Shown: positions 1 to 8,417 of the stretch, in pieces
How positions within the stretch are numbered: position 1 is the stretch's first letter
Layout of the letters: every line of letters begins with the position of its first letter
Origin: Cyclostephanos tholiformis
Lineage: Eukaryota > Bacillariophyta > Thalassiosirophyceae > Thalassiosirales > Thalassiosiraceae
Length of the DNA stretch: 11,204 nucleotides
Direction: 5' to 3'
Assembly (NCBI GenBank): GCA_036939975.1
Contig: JALLPB010001463.1
Coordinates: forward strand, 1-11,204
Position numbers and translations under genes: made by a program
Notes under the pieces: model-generated
The model's database searches: none
Told to the model about the DNA's origin: nothing
The model's input: the letters and a program-made list of their open reading frames with translations, nothing else

Positions 1-138
1 AGGAGACGGCCACAATATTTTTTAGAACCTCGCGGAGGAGGAGGAGACGGCCTCCCCCCCCACCCCCTCCCTCACTAAGCTAAAATGAGGGCAAGCCCCC
101 TTAATTCCCTCAACCTCATTTCCCTCAACTCCAGTCAA

Positions 139-157
139 CCCCAAACTAAATTTGGGG
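139..157. repeat. Perfect 7-bp inverted repeat (hairpin)
   Basis: CCCCAAA at 139-145 pairs exactly with TTTGGGG at 151-157 around a 5-nt loop. The position is about 515 bp upstream of the first gene. No terminator-type T run follows directly, so the function is unknown. It may simply reflect local composition. Confidence 0.5.
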
Positions 158-238
158 ACAAAAAAAATACGTGCAACACAAACACAAATTTAATTTTGGG
201 ATCGCTCCAATAACTTACTATCCAGTAAAAACTCCTAT

Positions 239-258
239 GTACGACTTGTACGTCGTAC
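239..258. repeat. Inverted GTACGAC/GTCGTAC pair
   Basis: GTACGAC at 239-245 is followed after 6 nt by its exact reverse complement GTCGTAC at 252-258. The spacer is TTGTAC. The dyad could be a protein-binding palindrome, but there is no supporting context. Confidence 0.4.
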
Positions 259-450
259 TTTTGCGAAAGACAAATTCCCTCAAGCCTTTCTCTCAAAAAT
301 CGAGAAATCGCCGACAGACTCGCATATCTATAATATTATTATTCATGCCCTCGCTTAAAAGTAGGTATCGTAGCTCCCTCACTAAAACTATTAGTAATAT
401 TAATAGAGAATAGTACTACAGTACTGTATGGTATCCTTGATTTGACTCTT

Positions 451-474
451 GTGTTAGGGTTAGGGTGTTAGGGT
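451..474 (+). repeat. Telomere-like TTAGGG units
   Basis: GTGTTAGGGT appears at 451-460 and again at 465-474, and the first copy runs into a second TTAGGG, giving three TTAGGG units in about 22 bp. TTAGGG is a telomere repeat of many eukaryotes including diatoms (established knowledge). The tract is too short to be a telomere and lies about 200 bp upstream of a start codon, so a promoter element or chance is more likely. Confidence 0.45.
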
Positions 475-487
475 AGATAATAATATT

Positions 488-718
488 ATGAACAAGGGAG
501 AGAGAGAGGGCGGAGAACCAAGCCTCTTCTGCGATAAAGATAATTATTATTTTGTTCTTCTAGAAAAGGAAAATTTACCAGCGGGGGCGTTGCATGGTCG
601 ATCGGGTGAAAAGAAGTCAGGTCCAGAGGGAGACAGGACTAGGCTGAACACCTGGAGTGCGAAGTGTTACCATGTCGGCCCGATCCCGTTACCTCCAGGC
701 GATTTCGCCCCGCGGTGA
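488..718 (+). CDS. Possible upstream ORF overlapping the main start codon
   Basis: A 76-codon ORF opens at ATG 488 in a poor start context (ATT before ATG, AAC after) and ends at TGA 716-718. It therefore runs across the ATG of the large gene at 672 in a different frame. The translation shows no domain and reads like an untranslated leader. If the transcript begins upstream of 488 it would act as an overlapping uORF and lower translation of the main protein; if transcription starts after 488 it is irrelevant. It is listed only because of that position. Confidence 0.2.
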   Translation: MNKGEREGGEPSLFCDKDNYYFVLLEKENLPAGALHGRSGEKKSGPEGDRTRLNTWSAKCYHVGPIPLPPGDFAPR

Positions 719-3700
719 CGACATCCCCCACACGCCATCGCCCAAATCGAATGCGTCTAAATTTAAATCCCCGAGTCCAAGTTCCAACGCTTCGCAAAAT
801 TCATATGTCAAGAAGGGCGGCGTTGTTGGGGGGAGCGGCGATGGAAACACAAACAGTCCTTACAATGTCAACCTGAAGAGTCCATCGGAAATTCGGGGGC
901 GCAAGGTTCTGGTGGTAGAAGGTGGCTCTGACTCTGGCGGCGAAGTTGGTGCAGTTGGCGCGACTAGAATTGGTCCTAGTGTCAATAACAACACTTTCGT
1001 CCGATCTCCCCCCCCCCCCCCCCCTCCACCTCCTCCACCACCGGGCCCTCCGCCCAAGAAGGTAAATAAAGCTAAACAGCAGCAGCAGCACTACCCTCGC
1101 GGTACTGACAGCAGTGTTGGCAGCGGTGGCAGTGGGAGCAAAATGTACGAACATACCATCGTCAATACTCATAGCGATAAGGCGAAAACTGCCGCCATCG
1201 CCAACCGCAGTGTAGGAGCAGCGTCCAACGAAAGCAATAATATAAATGATAATAATGAACAAGAAGGGAAACAGATGCAGCAGTGGGAGGAAGAAAAGGT
1301 CGCCAAGAGCGGATCGCCGTGGAGTCCCCAGGAGGAGATTCAGGGTGGGAGCGTCGCCAAGTTCCAGCAGATGCTTTGGGGGGGCAGCGCAAGAGGTGGA
1401 GGAACAGCGGTTGGGGCTGGCGGCGTCATGGGGGGTGAGAGGAGCAGCAGCTGTAGCGGAGGTGGTTCCATGCTTCCGCCCGCCACTCCCCCACGTCATA
1501 CGACCGGCAGCAATAGCTTAACGTTGAAGGATCCCTCTCCGAGGTATAAGCGTAATGCCCCCCCCCCGCTCGAAAACAAAGGCAGGGAAGACGAGACGTC
1601 CAGCATCTTAGCGCAACGCCCCACGACGACAACGACGTCGTCCACGCCGCCGACATCCATGAGGAGAACGCCCACTGTACAGCTACCAACCCCCCCCTCG
1701 CGCATTCTGTCCAGTCCGTTACGCAGCGCCAGTGTCAATAATACGCCGATTTCTAGAGGACCGTTGACCTCCTCCTCTTCCTCCTCGTTATCGTCGCTGC
1801 GCCAGCGCGTCGGGAATATCCTCAGCTTAACACCACTGGACACCTCGTTTGGCAAGAGCGTTGACGACGGAAACACCGAAGGGGAACAATCCTCGTCTTC
1901 GTCGCCTGGTCAACAATTTTACCCTGCCAGGGACAAAGATGACCATAGTAATGACCTCAGGCATAATACCGCTGCTGCGTCTCTCTACTCCTCACCCGGA
2001 CTCAAGGCAAAGGACTTAGGGGAAACCTTGACCCCCAACGACGGTGCCCAAGATGACCAGGTCTCGTCCCACCCTCCTCCCGCGGCGGCAGTTATCAACA
2101 ATGACGAAGGCATATCCACCTTCACGGCCTTTAAGCGCCAGAACGTTAAGGTTGGATTAGTCTTCACCCGTCGTTCCGCCCAGCATCCCGATGTGGCTGT
2201 GATCTCCAGGATAATGCCCGAGAGCATATTTAGTAGGCATATCCTCCCCTCGCCTGGCGGGGGGGTAGGAGGCGGCACATCACTTGAAGGGAGCGAGGTC
2301 ATCGCCGTGAATGGCAGACCGGTAAGGGACCCTCGACATGCCGCCGAGCTGGTGGCGCGGGCCGTCGAGGAAGTTCGGCTGACTGTCAAGCGGGGTAGTA
2401 GGTCGGGGTCGTCCCATCTCGATCTCTCCCCAGGAAAGAATCATTCTTTGAACGGCGTCGGGGACGGACACGACAACACAGAGAATAATTCTGTGGAAAA
2501 TGTCAGAAACGAAAATTTTGGGAAAGATGGCTATCCGCGTGAGCGTATGGCAAGGACGTTAGCGCTCATTGACGCATCATCATTGTCGCAGCGCACGAAC
2601 GTGGTGGAACGCGAGATGAGCCAATTGTCAGCAAGGACTGAGGAGAAGGATAAGGACCCGAGTGCTCTTGAAGGAATGGGGGAGAACCTCGATTCAGACA
2701 GCGTATTCACCGAGAAAAGGAAGGGCGGAGAGGAGGAAGAAGAGTGGCGTACTTGGAAGGAGATGAAGGGAGCAGATCTTGGACAAAAATCCAATTTGAC
2801 GGTCATGAGTTCCTCAACACCGAGTAAAATGGCGACGCCCAAGTCAGCCGAAATTGCTAAGCGAAGACGGAAGGTGGCGCAGGCCATGCTGCTCAGCGAG
2901 GAGCTGGTTGAGGATCCAATCAAAGGGGACGACAGTAATTATTTTGTTACCAATAATGATGGGGAGGATGCCAATGCTGATAGTAGAAGAATGTTGACCG
3001 AACCTATAATCAATCAATCAAACGATGATGATGAGGGGGAGGAAAACTCCACCAACGTTTCCAGTGGCGTTGGCGGTAACAGGAACAGCGGGGCAAGATC
3101 GACCGCTTGCTTTTCGACCGCCTCCAGTCCATCGGCAGCCCTGAGTGTTGCTGTTAGCACTGCTCTTTCTGGCGTGAGCGGCACACCCAGCAATGTAAGC
3201 TCAGCGTCCGCGGCCGACAGACGACGGCGGGCTGCGCTCGAGATGTACCATTCTTCTGTGATGGTCCCGGACAATGTTGACGACGTCCGACTTGGGACGA
3301 TCGACGTCTTCAGTCCTCCTCTTACCCCCAAGGATAATTCAATGACTTCTCTCTCATCTTGGATGAAAGCGACACCGTTGAATGATGTGGGACGCGTGAC
3401 GAGCTTCGGTAGCACAACAAGTAAGGCGCGAACAGACGTGACCACCTCCAGCGTGGCAACCGCACGAATGGGTGGGAGTGGCAATCGTTCTAATTCTTCT
3501 TCAGGCGAGGTGGAATCAGCTGTTGCGACGCTTGCCAGCAATTCGTTTACTTCCTTGACAGCATCGTCGCCTTCTAGCGGATTCAATAGCGGAAAAAATG
3601 GTGACGCCCAAGTGGAAAATCCGACGAATGCACCGACGAGACTTGAAAGTCCAGCCGCACAGCGCAGGCGAGAACGCGCCGCGCATCGCCAGCTGATTGG

Positions 3701-6700
3701 TGCTGAAGATAGAGGAGGTGATTTTCCTGTGCGAGAGGGCACTCCAAAGGTGGGAGATGGTTATTGGCCCAAGATTCAAGCCTCAAAATCTCCCGCAGAG
3801 AAAGCAACGGCATCTAAATCAGTCGGAACACCACCTCAAACGATGCCCGCGTCTGCAGACATGGCGCAATGGCAACTCCTGCAGGCAAAGCCAGCAAACC
3901 GCGTTTTGGCTAGCGATCCTGTTTGTGGGACTCCCGATCACTTCCGGCTAAGTAAATCAAGCGAGGAGTCCTCCACTGTGGCGAGCGGGGTGGCGAGTGG
4001 GGTCGGTAGTAGCGCTAACTCAGGAAATCATCGTAGCAGTCGTAGCGCGCTGGGATTCAGCAAGTTAAAGTCGCGGTCGAGGCTAAGAGAGGGGTCATTG
4101 GATAAGATGGATGGCCAAAAGACTGTAGGTTCACAACTGGAAGAATATGCACCGAAAAAAAAGAAGCCGAGTATATTTGGTGTTGCTAGATTAATCCGCA
4201 AAGCAAGCGTGAGTCTATTTCCCATAATCGGTTGGGTAATCTGATTCGTCCTCAATTTTCAACCCGCTGTAATATTTTGTTTGTTTGCGCAGTCTAGAAA
4301 ACCCAAGTCCTCCGATAATGATACAAACCTGTTTCAAGGTGCAAGCCCTATGAGTTTCACGGGTCCATCCACAGTATCGTCTGCTTCTAAGGCTGCAGCC
4401 ACCCCTGTAATTGTCGAAGAAAAGAGAGAGTCCGATGAATTTCTTGTGCCACCTACTCTCAACACATCCTCACATTTGTTGGCAGGAAAAGATCCATTCA
4501 GCAACAACATGTCTACCACACACGGCGATGGCAGTTGGGAGGGCTCCGACTTTTTTAAGGATAATCCTTTCACCTCTTCGCTCTTTGAGATTGATCTTGC
4601 CTCTGGTAGTAACGGAAGCAAAGACGCCTTTGGCTTTCCAACCAAGCCAGTATCCGATGGCGTTATGGGAAATAAGCCGCTGCCGGTATCATCCAATGCC
4701 GATCGTGTTGATGCCAACACTATCTTTAATCTTGACGTCATCGGGCATGATTCCTGGGCCGACCCAGCTGCAGTGTTATCTGTGAACGTCACTCCACAAA
4801 GAGATAATGTAGCATGTCATGTTAATGACCATCAACATGATAATGTCGACGCCAACAGCTATGATGAGAGTGAAATGAGCGAGGTCACTGATCCAACCTT
4901 TTCAAGTTCATCGATAATTCAAACCACCAAGGGCAAGAACATTGTCGATAACTCAGACTCATCGATAAAAGAAAATCACAAAAGGGAGAGCAGGCAACAC
5001 ATTGACCGAAGAACAAAATTGCCGCTTGCTTCCATTTCAGCATCATTTGTTGAGAAACCTCCTCCCCTTGTGAGCTTGGGTACTATCGAATCAGAGAATG
5101 AACGCGAAGATAAAAATAGGGACCTTGACACTACCCTTCCGGTTGCCAAGTCACGCATTCTGTCAAAGTATGCTAAGAGCGGCAAGGTTCGGCGTGGTGC
5201 AGTACACTCCTCTATAGAGGATAAAGACAAGATCGAGGAACAGTCTTCCAGTCGCTCCATTGGTAGCGTCGGATCAAGTAGTCTAAACAGTGGGACTGAA
5301 AAATTTCGACTAGGACCAGAGACATCGCCTGCAATGAAGTCGAAAACCCCTATTTCATCCAATCTCAGCACTGCATGCAAGGGTGGTGCTACGACAGCTG
5401 CATCGGCGTCGGCAAATGCCTTGGCAGAAATTTCACATATGAGTGGTGGAGCATCGCCTTTAAAGCAGCAGCATCGAGCAACATCCTCACCTCTTCCTCG
5501 TCGTCGAAAGTCCCCAGTGAGAACAACAACTGCGTCAACTGATGGGAATACGAGTTTGGTCAAACCAATTTCTTCACCAACACGCTCTCCTAATAAAAAA
5601 TACAGCAGCCCTTATAGGATGAAAAAGGTATCCCCGTCAGCCGTCGAAAATCCTGCGTATTATTCCGTGAGTGTGTTTTATTTAACCTTTTAGATCGTCT
5701 TCACTTGTGTCGTATCTAACCTCTTTCCGGGTGTTTTCACATGGTGGTCGCCAGATGGAAACTCGCCTAGGACAAATTAAGGACCCCATACAACGCGCGG
5801 GAGTGAAGCTTCTGTGGGCGGCAGCAATTCCAATTCAGACGCAGGCGCGTAGATTCATGGCGCGGCAGGTTGCTATTAGAAGGATGTGCGCTGTTTTGAC
5901 TATACAGGCGGTGAGTGTAATATTACTTGCGATGTAAATTTCTGTCTGCTTAAAGATGAAGGTTTCTATCAAAGTCTTGTCGACTACGTCAGAAGAGAAT
6001 GTCCTCATCCATCTAATATACTCACAGATTCTTGAATCCCTTATCTTTTGCGTTTTTATCAGTTTGCCCGCCGATGGATCGCCGAGCGCGACCTTGAGAT
6101 TGCTATCTGGTCAGCCATTCAAATCCAAGCGTCATTCCGGGGTTGGTTTGCACGTGATTCGCTCGAAGATAAACACTATTGCGCAACACAAATTCAAAGG
6201 GTTGCTCGGGGATATCTTGCAACAATGCATGTCTTCGAAAATTTGTACAGCATAACTATTGTGCAGAGCATTGTTCGGATGCACTTGGCAATTAATCATG
6301 CAGTTGACCGCTTGTCAAGTATAATTACCATACAGTCGTGGTGGCGTGGAGTTAATACTCGTCAACTCATCCAAAATATGGATTATAGTGCTGTGGCAAT
6401 ACAGACCCAATGGAGGCGTTATATTGCCCAAATCACGTATCAGTTCGATATTATCGACATAATCATCGTGCAGAGCGTTGCACGGCGATGGAAGGATCGG
6501 CGTGCCCTTGCCACCAACCGTCTTCAATGCTTTGCACGTGTTATCCTAGCCAAGAAGAAACTGAGAGAAAAGAAGGCGATGCACGCTTTGTTCACTCGTC
6601 ACATTAGCGCAACGAAGATTCAGGCACGATGGAGATCATATATTGCCCAGGTCGACATGTTAGTTACCATTGTCAATGTAATCGTCATCCAGGTACGAAC

Positions 6701-7966
6701 ACCAATTTTTGAATCGCTGCGTTTCTGCTCCACTCTAACAACTAATAACTTGAATGTTTGCTTTCTTTTGTTCTATGCACGAATTTCGCAACAGAGTTTA
6801 TGGCGACGCCGAAATGCCATGAAAATGTACATGCCACTTTTGCACAGAATGAAGCTAGCGAAGGAAAGAAAGCGACAGAACTCTGCCATTGCTATCCAAA
6901 GTACATGGCGAGGATTTGTTGTTTACTCGACTTACCTCATCAAACGGTACGAAAATAAAGCAGCATCTACAATTCAAGCAACTTGGCGCGGATATTGGCA
7001 AGCGACGAATTACTCGGTTCTCTATTGCGCGGTATGTATGTGTTGTGATGTTTGTTTCACAATGAACCAAAGAGCTTCCACTGATTACCCATTCCTCTAT
7101 TTTTGCAGATAATTAAGGTTCAATCGTTTGTTAGGGGCTGTCAAGAAAGGTCCTGGTATGCCTTTCAACACAGATGTGCAACGATCATACAAGCTTCATC
7201 AAGGCGTTTATTGGTCAGGAAAGAGTGTCACACTGAATGCATGGTATCAATTTTGATCGCAGCAGCAGCCAACTCCCTACGAATGAGGAATGCAGCAAAG
7301 CGGTTGCAATTCTGGTGGATGGATGAGATATGGAAGAAGAAAGAAAAACACGCGGCGTTAGTAATTGAGCGCTTTTTCATTTATGTAAAGAAAGAGGTTG
7401 AAAGAGAAGTTGAGGCCTTGAGAAAAAAAAAGAAAGAGAGGCGTCGACGTCGCAAGATGAAGCAATCTGATGATTATATCTTAGAGCGTGCATGGCTAGG
7501 AGTGGCTGATGATACCGTTACTCCCGTAGCGCAAACCTTGTTATCGCACAAAGCTGTGGCTTCCCATAATCCTGCCATTGTTAACGGCGCTGGGGATAAA
7601 TTTTCGAGCACCAAGCTCAACCAATACCGCTCTAGAGGAGTGATTCAAACGTTTGACGAGGATGTGGAAAGCGATGTTTCTGGCTTAACTGATTTAGACT
7701 TTGGTTATCGCAATAATGGTACTCGCAAAATTCGAAAAAAGAGCAATATTGAATTAGAGGAGGATTTTTCTTTAGAGGAAGCATTCCGTGAATCGGAAGC
7801 TGAAATGGCAAAAGAACAGCAGAGAGATGTCACCGATGAGTTTACTCATCGTTATGACAAGTCAAGGCATAGCGTCTCAGGTAAGGAATCATCTCCATAT
7901 CGAGATCAACGATCTCAAGGATACCGAGGATATGAACATAAGGAAAGGAGAATGTACGAAAGATAA
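672..7966 (+). CDS. Giant PDZ-like / multi-IQ-motif protein, six exons
   Basis: I join exons 672-4208, 4293-5666, 5755-5910, 6063-6692, 6795-7031 and 7109-7966, giving about 2263 residues. The start ATG at 672 has ACC before it and is the first in-frame ATG after a TGA at 645-647. Residues 1-480 are disordered (Pro run about 113-128, Gln4, many SP/TP). Residues 490-575 resemble a PDZ domain. Basic RRR repeats lie at 725-739, 846-858 and 993-1008. DPF (1246-1248), NPF (1270-1272) and SEVTDPTF (1375-1382) follow, then an SP-[K/R]-rich stretch before residue 1638. Residues 1664-2015 carry about 15 IQ motifs. The tail is helical, with a basic cluster at 2083-2096 and DVSGLTDLDFG (2167-2177). IQ motifs bind calmodulin-type EF-hand proteins, so a calcium-responsive scaffold is inferred. 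No motor, kinase or membrane segment is seen. It resembles a diatom IQ-protein family I recall; no symbol is justified. Confidence 0.8.
1008..1055 (+). repeat. Poly-C tract encoding a polyproline run
   Basis: Seventeen consecutive C (1008-1024) open a block coding for about 12 prolines, one glycine and three more prolines (residues about 113-128). Such runs bind profilin, SH3 or WW domains in other eukaryotes, so an actin or adaptor contact is possible but only inferred. A CAG4 run coding Gln4 follows at 1077-1088. Confidence 0.75.
2139..2396 (+). other. PDZ-like domain coding region
   Basis: Residues about 490-575 have the PDZ layout: a VGLVF strand as the likely carboxylate-binding loop, a VAVISRIMPESIF strand that matches the usual 'V..V.PGSPA' segment, a short Gly-rich insert, EGSEVIAVNGRPV matching the usual 'GD.I..VNG', a helix DPRHAAELVARA and a final strand VRLTVKRG. 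Glu-Gly-Ser stands where Gly-Asp is usual. The call rests on pattern recognition of these blocks, not on a profile search. Confidence 0.65.
4209..4292 (+). other. Intron 1 (84 nt, phase 0)
   Basis: GTGAGT donor and TTGCGCAG acceptor. It joins ...IRKAS to SRKPKSS... in frame. Its length is a multiple of three but an in-frame TGA at 4242-4244 ends any unspliced reading. Confidence 0.85.
5667..5754 (+). other. Intron 2 (88 nt, phase 0)
   Basis: GTGAGT donor and GTCGCCAG acceptor. The downstream exon begins METRLGQIKDPIQRAG. The earlier candidate acceptor TTTTAG at 5693 is rejected because the reading frame after it closes before the IQ region. Unspliced reading stops at TAG 5691-5693. Confidence 0.85.
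5911..6062 (+). other. Intron 3 (152 nt, phase 0)
   Basis: GTGAGT donor and TTTTTATCAG acceptor. It splits IQ motif 2 just after Ile-Gln-Ala and resumes with FARRWIAERD, completing an IQxxxRRW motif. An alternative acceptor at 6027 gives the wrong frame. Confidence 0.85.
6693..6794 (+). other. Intron 4 (102 nt, phase 0, stop-free)
   Basis: GTACGA donor and CGCAACAG acceptor. The length is 34 codons and no stop occurs in frame, so retention would insert 34 residues. Splicing joins VIVIQ to SLWRRRNAMK and rebuilds a clean IQ motif, which argues that it is a real intron. Confidence 0.8.
7032..7108 (+). other. Intron 5 (77 nt, phase 0)
   Basis: GTATGT donor and a pyrimidine-rich CTCTATTTTTGCAG acceptor. 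It joins ...VLYCA to IIKVQSFVRG, restoring IQ motif 14 at a 23-residue spacing from motif 13. Without splicing the frame ends at TAA 7110-7112. Confidence 0.85.
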
Positions 7967-8417
7967 CTTTTTAAATTACATGTATGGGGAATATGTATGC
8001 GAAATAGGATTTGTTGTTATACTGAAGTTCCTTGCAAGATTTTCGCGAGAAACTTAGCAATTACTATATGCTATTCTGCCTTCCTTGAGTTAGATTACAA
8101 AGAAAGCGGATAATGGTTTGTGGCAACTGCAGTAAATGTATAGATCTGGAGCAGCACAGTAGCAGTAATCCAACAGCAGCAACTTGCTAACAACGAAATG
8201 GGAGGGCGTGTTTGTTATTAATACCCTCAGGCGATAGAAATAATTACCAACATAATAATATTCTCTTTAAAAGCATTGATATTAACATTTCATCTCTTAC
8301 TTTTTTATGAAGATGGACAGATGGCGACGTTGATCAGGGAATGAGGGAAGCTCATTCTGTTGGGGTTTGACAGCACCATGCTCCGCTGATTGCTGGGTTA
8401 GTAGCAGTAGTTAAGCA
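7967..8417. other. Intergenic / UTR region between the two genes
   Basis: I see no gene here. The first part is presumably the 3' UTR of the IQ gene; the last 100 bp presumably the leader of the transposase gene. A CAG-like low-complexity patch lies at 8149-8182 (GAGCAGCACAGTAGCAG, then CAGCAGCAAC). The rest is AT-rich, including AATAATAATATT near 8252-8263. An in-frame TAA at 8412-8414 directly precedes the transposase ATG. Confidence 0.6.

Larger units (their letters stand above)
67..385. repeat. Dispersed CTCCCTCA-family words
   Basis: The exact 12-mer CTCCCTCACTAA occurs at 67-78 and 374-385. The related TTCCCTCAA(C) occurs at 105-114, 120-129 and 275-283, the first two being a tandem pair with a 15-bp period. 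They may be remnants of a small dispersed repeat or a recurring regulatory word. Nothing in the window decides between these. Confidence 0.5.
1..671. other. 5' flank of the large IQ gene; no convincing gene
   Basis: This stretch holds no ORF with protein-like character. An 80-codon open frame at 171-413 opens on GTG and looks like translated low-complexity DNA. What is visible is short-scale repetition: AGGAGACGGCC at 1-11 and again at 42-52; a C-rich run at 53-71; TTCCCTCAAC at 105-114 and 120-129 with TTCCCTCAA again at 275-283; and CTCCCTCACTAA at 67-78 and 374-385. The last 200 bases should include the promoter and 5' leader of the gene starting at 672, but I see no recognisable core promoter element I would defend. 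Confidence 0.6.
5833..7219 (+). repeat. Array of about 15 IQ motifs, mostly 23-residue period
   Basis: The conserved Q (or its equivalent) falls at residues 1665, 1688, 1711, 1734, 1757, 1780, 1803, 1826, 1844, 1876, 1899, 1934, 1960, 1983 and 2006. The first seven steps are exactly 23. Later steps are 18, 32, 23, 35, 26, 23 and 23. Typical units read IQASFRGWFAR, IQSWWRGVNTR and IQATWRGY. Motifs 5, 8 and 14 have VQ and motif 9 has LQ. Two degenerate copies may follow (RLQFWW near 2045, VIERFF near 2065). IQ repeats at about 23-25 residues form a single rigid helix carrying stacked light chains in myosins (established knowledge). Confidence 0.85.

Noticed and set aside
171..413. 80-codon plus-strand frame in the 5' flank
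   Set aside because: It opens on GTG rather than ATG, covers repeated CTCCCTCA words and the inverted GTACGAC pair, and has no domain character.
1061..1079. GTAAAT...AACAG inside exon 1 as an intron
   Set aside because: It would be only about 19 nt, and the frame is open straight through with no need for splicing.
801..1876. Long open frames on the minus strand opposite exon 1 (for example 801-1499 and 1496-1876)
   Set aside because: They are mirror readings of Ser/Pro/Gly-rich low-complexity codons; they have no domains and lie inside a clearly coding plus-strand exon.
3014..3742. 242-codon minus-strand frame opposite exon 1
   Set aside because: Its Leu/Ser/Pro-rich translation is what antisense of Ser/Gly/Ala-rich codons produces; no recognisable domain, and the sense frame carries the repeated RRR motifs.
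4976..5563. 195-codon minus-strand frame opposite exon 2
   Set aside because: It is antisense shadow of exon 2, which splices in frame on both sides and contains SP-rich conserved-looking sequence.
5667..5693. Short version of intron 2 ending at TTTTAG 5693
   Set aside because: At 27 nt it is too short and the frame after it reaches a stop before the IQ array; the CGCCAG acceptor at 5754 keeps the frame.
7788..8057. 89-codon plus-strand frame across the end of the IQ gene
   Set aside because: It is an out-of-frame reading of exon 6 that continues into the 3' UTR.
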